From Bacillota bacterium (lineage in GTDB: Bacteria > Bacillota > Clostridia > Tissierellales > Peptoniphilaceae), in assembly GCA_023394045.1 (NCBI GenBank), contig JAEXBN010000048.1, forward strand, positions 1 through 52,394: a DNA stretch of 52,394 nt, written 5' to 3'. The notes beneath the pieces were generated by a model that was not told the origin of the DNA, did no database searches, and saw only the letters and a list, made by a program, of their open reading frames with translations. The position numbers and the translations under genes were made by a program. Positions 33,616 to 42,217 of the stretch are shown here, piece after piece; positions within the stretch are counted from its first letter, which is position 1; each line of letters opens with the position of its first letter.

Positions 33616-36600
33616 TTCGCCGATATTATGTGGAAAAGCGCCCGGAGCATGCGACAAAAGCACATGCGCTCCTCGCAGAAGCGCACGACTTTCTCGGGCT
33701 CAGCGGATTGACCAACGTTCGGATCTTTCACCGGTATGATGTCGACGGTCTGAACGAGGAAGTGGCCGCACGTGCCGTCGATACCGTCTTTTCTGATCCT
33801 GTGGTGGATCAGGTCTTTGATGCCCTGCCGCTGCAAGGAGTCCTCACCATCGGGGTGGAACCTCTTCCCGGCCAATTTGATCAACGAGCCGATTCTGCAG
33901 AGCTCTGTCTCCGTCTATTGGCGCAGGTGGATCATCCCGTCGTTCGCACCGCAACGATCTATGTCTTTGAGGGCACACTGGACGATGAGGGCGCAAAAAA
34001 GCTAAAAAATCATCTCATCAATCCGGTGGAAACACGCGAAGCCAGTGCTGCGCTTCCAGAGACCCTCGAACCGGCGCATGGAGCACCGCACCCGGTGGAA
34101 ACCTTGGAGGGCTTTCTGAATGCTTCTCCGGCTGAACTGGAAACCCTGCGCCGCACCAAGGGGTTGGCGATGGATCTGGATGATCTGAAATTTGCCCAAT
34201 CGTATTTCCGCGACGAGCATCGCGATCCGACCGAGACGGAGCTGCGCATGATCGACACCTACTGGTCAGATCATTGCCGCCATACCACGTTTTCCACCAT
34301 CATCGACGACGTGACCTTTGAAGATCCTCTTCTGGAAGAGGCCTACGCCTCCTATCTGGCGCTCCGCGCCGAAACCGGCGACACAAAGCCGGTTTGCCTC
34401 ATGGACATCGCCGTCCTTGGCGCACGGGCTCTAAAACAAGCGGGTCGTCTGAACCGCCTCGATGAATCCGAAGAAATCAATGCCTGTACGGTCAATATTG
34501 ATGTCACCATCGACGGAAAGAAAGAACCCTGGCTGCTTCTGTTCAAAAACGAAACCCATAATCATCCGACGGAAATTGAGCCTTTCGGCGGCGCTTCGAC
34601 CTGCATCGGCGGCGCCATCCGCGATCCGCTCTCCGGCCGCTCCTATGTCTATGCCGCCATGCGTGTCACGGGGGCTGCCGACCCGCGCCAGTCGCTCTCC
34701 GACACCCTTCCGGGGAAACTCCCTCAGCGCAAGATCGTCACCGATGCGGCGCAAGGATATGCTTCCTATGGCAACCAGATCGGTCTGGCGACGGGCATGG
34801 TTCATGAGCTCTATCATCCGGGCTATGCCGCCAAGCGCTTGGAAATCGGCGCGGTCGTCGGCGCGGCTCCCAAAAACCATGTCATCCGTGAAACTCCAGC
34901 TCCTGGCGACCAGGTGGTTCTTCTCGGCGGGCGCACCGGCCGCGACGGCATCGGCGGCGCAACGGGATCGTCCAAAGCACACACGCTCCATTCCGTCGAG
35001 ACTGCGGGTGCTGAGGTGCAAAAGGGAAATGCGCCGGAGGAGCGGAAACTCCAGCGCTTCTTCCGCAACGGCGAAGCCGCCCGCTTAATTAAACGCTGCA
35101 ACGACTTCGGAGCGGGCGGTGTCTCGGTTGCGATCGGCGAACTGGCGCCCGGCCTCCATATCAATCTGGATCTCATCCCGAAAAAATACGAGGGGCTGAA
35201 CGGCACCGAGCTGGCGATCAGTGAGTCGCAGGAACGGATGGCGGCGGTCGTCGCGCCGGAAGATCTTTCTCATTTTCTGAAACTGGCTGCGGAGGAAAAT
35301 CTTGAAGCTACCCCCGTCGCGGAGGTGACCGCAGATCCCCATCTGGTGATGGAATGGCGCGGAACCACGATCGTCGATATTTCCCGCGCCTTCCTCGATA
35401 CCAACGGCGCAAGCAAACATATTTCCATTCCCACAGGAAAAGCCGTTTGGCAGCCGACCTCCCACACTACAGCGTCTCCCGATGCGTCTCTGGATGAGGT
35501 CGTTCGCCGCCGCGCTAGCTCCTTGGCGATGGCTGACCAGCATGGCTTGGTGGATCGCTTCGATTCCACCATCGGTCAGGCGACCGTGCTCATGCCCTAT
35601 GGCGGAACCTACCACGCGACGCCGATTCAGGCCATGGTGCATCAGGTGGCGCTGGAACAGGGGCACACCGATACCTGCTCGTTCATGTCTTGGGGCTTTT
35701 CCCCGGAAATTACGGAAAAGAGTCCGTATCATGGCGCCTATCTGGCTGTCGTCGAATCCGTCGCGAAACTGCTTGCCACCGGCGCCACGCTTCCGGAAAC
35801 CTATCTCAGCTTCCAGGAATATTTCAAACGGCCGGGAACGGATGGAGCGCGCTGGGCGGAACCGCTGGAAGCTCTCTTGGGCTCCCTTCAGGCACAGATG
35901 GATCTCGGCATTGCCGCCATCGGCGGAAAAGATTCCATGTCCGGCACGTTCGAACAAATGGATGTCCCGCCAACGCTGGTTTCCTTTGCCATTACCACGG
36001 ATTCCGCAGACCGTGTCCGCACGCCGGAATGGAAGGATGCAGGCCATATCATCAGTCTTCTGATCCCGGCCACCGGCGCCTCAGGGCTTCCGACGAAGGC
36101 TTCGCTTGAAACGGCCTTTTCTTCGGCACAAGATGCCGGTTCACAATGGCTGAGCGCCTATGCGCTGGGGGATGGAGGAGCACTGGATGCGATTCTGCTT
36201 TCCGCCGCGGGTAACCGCATTGGTCTGAAACTGAATGCGGACTGCACGCCCTCGCTTCTCACCACGCCATACATCGGGGGCTTCCTGATCGAATCGGAAC
36301 AGGCGCTTTCGCCGATCGCAGGCGTCCAGATCCTGACCATCGGCACCACACAGAAATCCTATACCCTGACACAATCCAACTCATTGGGCAACGATCTGAC
36401 GATTGATCTAGCCGAGATGGAGTCGCTTCGCAAAAAAACGCTCAGCCATGTTTATCCCACGGTCCCAGAGCAGCAGCCGTCTGTGCTCTCCGATCGTGCA
36501 AGGGATGCGCTGATCCTCGCCGCTGCTGCTCCTCATCATGCTCCTGAGCATGCACCAGAGACTTTCCACGAGGCGAACCATGCGCCCGTCCATGTTGTCA

Positions 36601-37388
36601 TCCCGGTCTTCCCCGGAACCAACTGCGAAGTGGATTCGGCACGCTATGTTTCCGATGCCGGTTTGAAACCCGAAATCGTGCTGGTGCGCAACCTGACGAC
36701 GGATGATATTGCCCGAAGCGTCGAACGCATGTCTGAAGCCATTCGCCACGCCGGCGTGCTCTTCCTTCCGGGCGGATTTTCCGGCGGCGATGAACCGGAA
36801 GGCAGCGCCAAACTGATCAACGCCTTCTTCCGCAATCCGCAGCTGACCGAAGCGATCACCGATCTGATGGAGCATCGCGGAGGGCTGATCCTCGGGATCT
36901 GCAACGGATTCCAAGCTCTGGTCAAACTGGGTCTTCTCCCATTCGGCCACATCATGGCTCCCGGCTCTGATCTGGCCACATTGACCTACAATACCATCGG
37001 CCGCCATCAATCTCAGATCGTCCGAACCCGCATCGTCTCAAACGACTCGCCATGGCTATCGCTGGCCACTCCGGGTGAGGTCTATGGCGTTGCCATCTCT
37101 CATGGAGAAGGCCGCATCGATATGGCTCCCGATGCGCTGGATGCGCTGTTCCGCACCGGACGCATCGCCGCCCAGTATGTGGATCGCGACGATCAGCCGA
37201 CGATGGACATCGCCTTCAATCCCAACGGATCGCTCGGCGCCGTCGAAGCCCTCTTATCCCCCGATGGACGCATCCTCGGAAAGATGGGGCATTCGGAACG
37301 CGTCGGCGCCAATCTTTATAAAAACGTACCCGATGTGCGTGACCTTCGCTTATTTGAAGCCGCACGCGCCTATTTCAAAAAGAACTGA
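33612..37388 (+). CDS. purL: phosphoribosylformylglycinamidine synthase, single-chain form
   Basis: 1258 aa, large PurL with all domains on one chain, as in Gram-negatives and eukaryotes rather than the PurL-PurQ-PurS split of most Bacillota. The N-terminal PurS-like part is about residues 1-150. The synthase halves contain YWSDHCRHTTFST, KNETHNHPTEIEPFGGASTCIGG and GGKDSMSGT. The C-terminal class I glutaminase (about 995-1258) has VFPGTNCEVDSARY, GICNGFQALVK with the nucleophile Cys, and a late SHGEGR. It is the only visible glutaminase of the cluster, because PurF lacks its Cys. Confidence 0.96.
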   Translation: MIRRYYVEKRPEHATKAHALLAEAHDFLGLSGLTNVRIFHRYDVDGLNEEVAARAVDTVFSDPVVDQVFDALPLQGVLTIGVEPLPGQFDQRADSAELCLRLLAQVDHPVVRTATIYVFEGTLDDEGAKKLKNHLINPVETREASAALPETLEPAHGAPHPVETLEGFLNASPAELETLRRTKGLAMDLDDLKFAQSYFRDEHRDPTETELRMIDTYWSDHCRHTTFSTIIDDVTFEDPLLEEAYASYLALRAETGDTKPVCLMDIAVLGARALKQAGRLNRLDESEEINACTVNIDVTIDGKKEPWLLLFKNETHNHPTEIEPFGGASTCIGGAIRDPLSGRSYVYAAMRVTGAADPRQSLSDTLPGKLPQRKIVTDAAQGYASYGNQIGLATGMVHELYHPGYAAKRLEIGAVVGAAPKNHVIRETPAPGDQVVLLGGRTGRDGIGGATGSSKAHTLHSVETAGAEVQKGNAPEERKLQRFFRNGEAARLIKRCNDFGAGGVSVAIGELAPGLHINLDLIPKKYEGLNGTELAISESQERMAAVVAPEDLSHFLKLAAEENLEATPVAEVTADPHLVMEWRGTTIVDISRAFLDTNGASKHISIPTGKAVWQPTSHTTASPDASLDEVVRRRASSLAMADQHGLVDRFDSTIGQATVLMPYGGTYHATPIQAMVHQVALEQGHTDTCSFMSWGFSPEITEKSPYHGAYLAVVESVAKLLATGATLPETYLSFQEYFKRPGTDGARWAEPLEALLGSLQAQMDLGIAAIGGKDSMSGTFEQMDVPPTLVSFAITTDSADRVRTPEWKDAGHIISLLIPATGASGLPTKASLETAFSSAQDAGSQWLSAYALGDGGALDAILLSAAGNRIGLKLNADCTPSLLTTPYIGGFLIESEQALSPIAGVQILTIGTTQKSYTLTQSNSLGNDLTIDLAEMESLRKKTLSHVYPTVPEQQPSVLSDRARDALILAAAAPHHAPEHAPETFHEANHAPVHVVIPVFPGTNCEVDSARYVSDAGLKPEIVLVRNLTTDDIARSVERMSEAIRHAGVLFLPGGFSGGDEPEGSAKLINAFFRNPQLTEAITDLMEHRGGLILGICNGFQALVKLGLLPFGHIMAPGSDLATLTYNTIGRHQSQIVRTRIVSNDSPWLSLATPGEVYGVAISHGEGRIDMAPDALDALFRTGRIAAQYVDRDDQPTMDIAFNPNGSLGAVEALLSPDGRILGKMGHSERVGANLYKNVPDVRDLRLFEAARAYFKKN

Positions 37389-37406
37389 GCCATACGGCTC
37401 AGTTCT
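37381..37406 (+). terminator. terminator of the purine cluster
   Basis: An 11-bp stem agaactgagcc / ggctcagttct with an ATAC loop, followed by an 8-T run. It overlaps the purL stop codon and ends the operon. Confidence 0.85.
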
Positions 37407-37439
37407 TTTTTTTCGTTCTTTTTACGGAAGAAAGGCGCT

Positions 37440-39671
37440 TTATTCCTGACGGTTATGCTCAGGCGAGCTGACCTTCCGAAGCACCGGAATCATCGCCAAA
37501 AGCGACGCGAAAGCTAAACCCAAAGCCATGATCAGGATCACGAAAACACCGGGCGCCAAGTGCGCGTCGAGAGTCATTGACACTTTCTGCATTAGGATCC
37601 ATGCCGTACTATAGGCGACCGCAACCGTAAACAGACAAATGCCCAAAAGTGGTGCCCAGGATTCCAGAAACATCATTTTGACCAACTCAAACACCTGCAT
37701 GCCACTCAAGCGCAGTGTGACTAACGAGCGTCGGCGTTCCAACAGTGCTGCATAGGTCGACACCATCATCGATACCACCGCAATCATCAACGTTACCCCC
37801 ATCGCGGCATAGACCACCCAGGTCATCATGACGATGAACGATCCGCTGGTATCCTCCAGCGACTGATCGCCGAAAATAACAAAGCTAGACTGATCGGGAG
37901 GGATGATGCCAGAAGCTAACAGATCCGAACACAAGCGATCCGCATCCGTGGGAGCGCGCAGCGAAACAGCCAGAGCCCAGTCCTCATTTTCACCGGGATC
38001 CGCACCAAATTTTTCTTCTAAAATACCTTTCAATTCCATTTCATCGTTCACCTCAATTCGACTCCGCGGTTCCTCCGGAAGCGCCCAAAAATTCATCGCA
38101 ATCTGATGCGCCGAAGAGGCTTCTTGAAGATAGGCTCGCGATTGATCGGTGGAAAACAGATGGTAAGCTCCTGCTATTGTGGGAAGAAGATCCGTTTTTG
38201 CAATGTAGTCCTTGTCCCGCAAGACTTCCTGAAGCGCGCTGGCCTGCTCTTTGTTTGCCAATTGAGAAAGGAGGAACGCAGACGGTTTCAGCGGAGATGG
38301 ATGCTCCATCCGCCCGATCAAGTCTTTTGCGTCTGAAGTTACCGTGAGAAAAAACACACCAGCAAACAGCGCCAGCACCATGCCCGAAACCGAACGCGCC
38401 ATCGACCGGGCGTTCGCCACCACATACTTTGCTCCTAATAAAGCCGGCGCAGAGGACGTATGCTGACTCAGGGCTCCTGCCGTCGTTTGGGTCACCCACG
38501 GAAGAATCAATACCAACCCAACCATCATGAGAATCACCGTGATGATGAGAAATTGTAAATCTTCGACACGCGCCGCGTTGCGATCGACCCTCAGCGCAAA
38601 ATAAATGACCATGCCCAGCGAAAGAAGCAACGGAATGGCAGAAAGGAATGAAATCGGGCGCTGGCGAAGGCTTCGTCTGACCGTTCCCAAAGGCGACACG
38701 CTGAGCCGACGCACTCCCCAGCCGTTCGCGATCGCCACCAAAAAGATGGAAAGGACAAAAACCAGCCCATATTGCCATAGCGGAATCGCCAGCCGATTCG
38801 GCCACAGCCTATCATTGACGATCACAATCTGAGAAAGCGATGGCTGAATCAGCAAAAAGATCATCACGCCCAAGGCATAGCCAATCAATCCCCCCGCCCA
38901 GGCTTCCACAAGTAAAATCTGTGCGATTTGCTTTTTGGTCGCTCCCGCCAGGCGAAGCGCCGCATAACGCTGCTCCCGCTGCGCACTCCCCAGTTTCGCC
39001 GAAACCGCGATGAGTATGATCACCGGAAAAAGGAGGACGACGACCCCCAGCGTCATGATGCTTTGATTGACCAGCTTGTCACGATTCCCTTCCACGCTGC
39101 CACGAAAATCTCGAACGACCGCCGCCCGCGAGTCATCCGAGAGATCCATCCCAGCGACCACGAGCAGATCGTCCGGCCCTCGGGTCAATTCCCAAGGCGT
39201 CAGACCAAGGCATTCTTTCCCAAATCGTCCTCCGATATGATCATCCGCCCGCGTTTCCATCGCCTTCTTCACGCCCTCAGAAATGAGGTATTCTCCGTAC
39301 TTTGGCCAGATCATCCCATAAAAATCAGGAAGGGATGTGGCGTTTTGCGTATCGACATATAAAACCGTCACCGACTTTCCTTGAATCTGATGTAATCCCC
39401 CTTGCTCAAACGAATCAAGCAAATGCGCTCTGACACCATCAGGTGCCTTTTCTTCCTGCTGCCGTTCTTCCTCTGTTCGTTCAAGTTGCGCAAGCATCTC
39501 TTTCTCGACGACTTCTTTCCAATCTGACGACCGCGTATCACCAAAGGCATGAAAAAAAGCAGCAAAGCCCAACAATAAGCAAACACCGAACGCGACCGAA
39601 AGAGAAATGAGCGCCAATCGTCCTTTGGAATGACGCAGAGAGCGGCGAAACAGAAGCCAGGATAGAGCCAT
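37440..39671 (-). CDS. FtsX/MacB-type ABC transporter permease
   Basis: 743 aa. An N-terminal membrane helix (about 20-43) is followed by an extracytoplasmic region (about 45-210). Membrane segments at about 215-330 and 355-400 come next, then a second outside region and a C-terminal FtsX domain (about 630-735) with three helices. SAQREQRYAALRLAGATKKQIAQILLVEAW is a typical FtsX-family coupling loop. It pairs with the ATPase encoded 1 bp upstream and is likely an exporter or sensor for antimicrobial compounds or lipids; the substrate is unknown. ATG 39671 follows AGAGGGAGG. Confidence 0.85.
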   Translation of the reverse strand: MALSWLLFRRSLRHSKGRLALISLSVAFGVCLLLGFAAFFHAFGDTRSSDWKEVVEKEMLAQLERTEEERQQEEKAPDGVRAHLLDSFEQGGLHQIQGKSVTVLYVDTQNATSLPDFYGMIWPKYGEYLISEGVKKAMETRADDHIGGRFGKECLGLTPWELTRGPDDLLVVAGMDLSDDSRAAVVRDFRGSVEGNRDKLVNQSIMTLGVVVLLFPVIILIAVSAKLGSAQREQRYAALRLAGATKKQIAQILLVEAWAGGLIGYALGVMIFLLIQPSLSQIVIVNDRLWPNRLAIPLWQYGLVFVLSIFLVAIANGWGVRRLSVSPLGTVRRSLRQRPISFLSAIPLLLSLGMVIYFALRVDRNAARVEDLQFLIITVILMMVGLVLILPWVTQTTAGALSQHTSSAPALLGAKYVVANARSMARSVSGMVLALFAGVFFLTVTSDAKDLIGRMEHPSPLKPSAFLLSQLANKEQASALQEVLRDKDYIAKTDLLPTIAGAYHLFSTDQSRAYLQEASSAHQIAMNFWALPEEPRSRIEVNDEMELKGILEEKFGADPGENEDWALAVSLRAPTDADRLCSDLLASGIIPPDQSSFVIFGDQSLEDTSGSFIVMMTWVVYAAMGVTLMIAVVSMMVSTYAALLERRRSLVTLRLSGMQVFELVKMMFLESWAPLLGICLFTVAVAYSTAWILMQKVSMTLDAHLAPGVFVILIMALGLAFASLLAMIPVLRKVSSPEHNRQE

Positions 39672-39672
39672 C

Positions 39673-40338
39673 TCAGTCCTCCCTCTGTCCATCGCGGATC
39701 ATGATTTCTCGGTCCGCGTAAGCAGCAACCGTTGTTTCATGAGTAACGATCACAACGCTCATCCCTTGCTCATGCACCAGCGAAACCAGCAGGTTCATCA
39801 CTTTTTCAGAATTAATGGTGTCGAGCGAACCGGTGGGCTCATCGGCAAACAGGATTTTCGGATGTACGCTGAGCGCCCGAGCGATGGCAATGCGCTGAGC
39901 TTCTCCTCCCGAGAGCTGCCCCGGAAGAGCATCCGCATACTTTCCAAGCTCAACCTTTTCCAACCAATATTCAGCTTCCTTGTAGGCGCGTTGGCGCCCC
40001 ACGCCTCCCAACAGCATCGGAACAGCAATATTATCCAAGGCCGTCAGCTCGGGAACGAGTTGAGAAAATTGAAAGACAAAACCAAACTCGGTGCGACGGA
40101 GAACGGTTCGCAGCGAGTCAGAAAGATGAGTCACTTCCTGACCGTTATAATACACAACTCCTTGATCCGGAAGCTCAATGCCCGCCATCACATGAAGCAG
40201 CGTGGATTTTCCGGAGCCGGATGCCCCCATAATCGCAAGAATCTCTCCCTCGACAACCTCCAGAGAAAGATCTCGAAGCGCTTCATTTTTTCCGTAGGTC
40301 TTTCGAAGATGCTGTGCGCTCAGAATGATAGAGCCCAT
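39673..40338 (-). CDS. ABC transporter ATP-binding protein (LolD/MacB type)
   Basis: 221 aa. Walker A GASGSGKSTLL (about 39-49), Q-loop FQFSQLVPELTALDNI, signature LSGGEAQRIAIARAL, Walker B ILFADEPTGSLD and H-loop VIVTHE are all intact. The length and the SLD after the Walker B motif fit ATPases of FtsX-type exporters. ATG 40338 follows AAAGGAGGAAGT, so a longer in-frame reading from 40386 is rejected. It overlaps the PadR gene by 19 nt. Confidence 0.92.
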   Translation of the reverse strand: MGSIILSAQHLRKTYGKNEALRDLSLEVVEGEILAIMGASGSGKSTLLHVMAGIELPDQGVVYYNGQEVTHLSDSLRTVLRRTEFGFVFQFSQLVPELTALDNIAVPMLLGGVGRQRAYKEAEYWLEKVELGKYADALPGQLSGGEAQRIAIARALSVHPKILFADEPTGSLDTINSEKVMNLLVSLVHEQGMSVVIVTHETTVAAYADREIMIRDGQRED

Positions 40339-40862
40339 ACTTCCTCCTTTAATTGATTGAGACGGGAAGAGGCCAGATCCATCCAACGCAAATCTGCATC
40401 AATATGAAAAATCGCGTGATCGATCAACAGCAGTTCATCAATGCGGGCATCCGCCTTCCGCGCGGTCAACTCGCGCATCCGCTGGAGATGCGCCTTCCGC
40501 TGCGCGCGAATATAGCTGGCTGCGTCGCCATCGATCAGCAATGCAATCACCGTTTTAAAATAAAGCACCGTTTGTAAAGTCGGCGACGGGATTTCAGGCG
40601 TTTCCAGCCATTGCCTCAACGCCTCTTCGCCCTGCCGCGTCACAGCATAGCACGTGCGCGCCGGCCCACCTGATGCTTCATTCTCATCATGTTCCAGTTC
40701 CTCTACCTTTTTATCGCGTTCCAATCGCGACAATGTCGCATAGACCTGCCCCGCAAGAATCGGCTTATCTCCAGAAAAATAGCGGTCATACAGCTTCTTT
40801 AATTCATATCCATAATTGGGGGCACGCATGAGCAATCCCAAAAATCCATACTGCGCTTCCAT
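40320..40862 (-). CDS. PadR-family transcriptional regulator
   Basis: 180 aa. The N-terminal winged helix (MEAQYGFLGLLMRAPNYGYELKKLY...LAGQVYATLSRLERDKKVEEL...ARTCYAVTRQGEEAL) is followed by a helical dimerisation tail (about 95-180). PadR proteins typically repress adjacent efflux genes and release DNA on binding the drug. It is the first gene of the padR-ABC-permease operon. A perfect inverted repeat lies just upstream of its AAGGAGG ribosome site, consistent with autoregulation. Confidence 0.9.
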   Translation of the reverse strand: MEAQYGFLGLLMRAPNYGYELKKLYDRYFSGDKPILAGQVYATLSRLERDKKVEELEHDENEASGGPARTCYAVTRQGEEALRQWLETPEIPSPTLQTVLYFKTVIALLIDGDAASYIRAQRKAHLQRMRELTARKADARIDELLLIDHAIFHIDADLRWMDLASSRLNQLKEEVWALSF

Positions 40863-40871
40863 TCCGCCTCC

Positions 40872-40920
40872 TTAGTATACACTCAGTGTATTGTTCATCT
40901 ACTCACTGAGTGTATACTAA
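40872..40920. promoter_or_regulatory. PadR operator: 17-bp perfect inverted repeat
   Basis: TTAGTATACACTCAGTG (40872-40888) is repeated perfectly inverted at 40904-40920, with a 15-bp spacer. The arm nearer the gene abuts the padR ribosome site. The distal arm contains TATACA, usable as a -10 on the minus strand, with ATTGCA/TTGCAA 15-16 bp upstream as a possible -35. GTATAC-type palindromes are typical PadR sites. Confidence 0.75.
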
Positions 40921-41056
40921 GCCTTCCTCCATTGCAATCGTCCGCCTTCAAGCTTCTTCCCGCTCATCCCACGCTTCGATTTCCATGCCTCAGTGGGTTT
41001 TGCCAATTTCTGCGTTTCTCACTAAGACAGACGGTGTCACACCTCTGGTACACATA

Positions 41057-41102
41057 AAGATCCCCTGCCCAAGATGCAAATGCATCTTGGGCAGGGGATC
41101 TT
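41057..41102. repeat. 46-bp perfect palindromic hairpin
   Basis: Arms of 22 bp (41057-41078 and 41081-41102) are perfectly complementary, with only AA between them. Inner sequence: GCCCAAGATGCA / TGCATCTTGGGC. There is no T-run on either side. It lies between the DMT transporter 3' end and the padR promoter, so it may terminate the upstream minus-strand transcript or be a dispersed palindrome. The rest of the 40921-41241 gap shows no gene. Confidence 0.7.
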
Positions 41103-41241
41103 CTTCAATCCACCGGTCAGTGGCTCAGTGGCTGCTGACCTCCTTCTTTAGTTTTATCCGGCAACCTCCCGCACCGAGAGCCGACCGCCACAATGCGCTA
41201 ACGCAAAGCCGAAACCTGTGGCGCATCTCAATCTTTGAACG

Positions 41242-42201
41242 TCAGTCCGAAACATGACCGGATTCCACCGAAACAACCATCTCTTTTGAACGTTCCGGAA
41301 GCTGGGAAAGCAGAATGCCCGCAAATAAAATCGCGCAGCCCAAGAGCTCACGCGGCGTCAGCAGCTCCCCGTTGATCAAAAACGCAAAAAGTACAGAAAA
41401 CACGGACTCCAAACTCATAATCAGAGATGCCGTGACCGAATCCAGATCCTTCTGCCCGACGATCTGCAACGTATAGGCCACGCTGCTCGAAAAAATACCC
41501 GTATAGAGCAGCGCCGGCAACGTCCGGCGCACCGAATCCCAGCTCATCGTTTCATAAAAAAGCGCCGGGATCGCCGTCAGAAGACCCACAAAAAGGAAGC
41601 AAATGCAGGAAAGACGCAGGCTGTCGAATTGCGAACCCCATCGTCCCACCAGCCGGATCTGAATCGCAAAAAACAAGGCGCAAAGGAGAAGCAGCACATC
41701 CGACCACTGCAGCACCAGCCGATCATTGACACTCAAAAAATAAAGCCCCATCACGGCTAATCCGACACTGAAAAAGACGACCGGCCGCAGCCGTTCCCCA
41801 ACAAAGAGCCCCAGCACCGGAACCAAAATAATGTATTGGGCGGTAATGAAGCCCGCTTTGCCCACTTCGGTTCCCACCATGGCCACCTGCTGAAGATTCT
41901 GCCCAATCGCAAAAGGAACCGCAATCCCCAGCGCAGCCATCCATAGCCGGGAGTCCTTCCAGCCTCGATCCTGTTCCTGAACGGCCGCGCCGAGCCGGAG
42001 TCTCCTCCGGTCGCGCAGCATAATGACCGGAAGCAGAGAAATGACAGCCAGAAAACACCGCAACATGGTAAACGTATAGGGACCCATGGTCTCATTGCCC
42101 CGGGATTGCGCGACAAACGCCAGTCCCCAGATCATGGTCACCACCAAAAGAGTGATGATTCCCCGTCTTCGTTTCTCGTCCTTCAAAGTTTCCTCCGCCA
42201 T
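41242..42201 (-). CDS. EamA/DMT-family transporter
   Basis: 319 aa with ten membrane segments in two five-helix EamA halves (about 15-150 and 165-300). Family-typical pieces are MIWGLAFVAQSRG, GYTFTMLR-like GPYTFTMLRCFLAV, and ASLIMSLESVFSVLFAFLINGELLTPRELLGCAILFAGILLS. It probably exports or imports a metabolite; the substrate is unknown. ATG 42201 is chosen because the family begins here and it lies 16 bp after the previous gene's stop. The ribosome site is weak (gagtagagaa). Confidence 0.85.
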   Translation of the reverse strand: MAEETLKDEKRRRGIITLLVVTMIWGLAFVAQSRGNETMGPYTFTMLRCFLAVISLLPVIMLRDRRRLRLGAAVQEQDRGWKDSRLWMAALGIAVPFAIGQNLQQVAMVGTEVGKAGFITAQYIILVPVLGLFVGERLRPVVFFSVGLAVMGLYFLSVNDRLVLQWSDVLLLLCALFFAIQIRLVGRWGSQFDSLRLSCICFLFVGLLTAIPALFYETMSWDSVRRTLPALLYTGIFSSSVAYTLQIVGQKDLDSVTASLIMSLESVFSVLFAFLINGELLTPRELLGCAILFAGILLSQLPERSKEMVVSVESGHVSD

Positions 42202-42217
42202 TTCTCTACTCAACGAA

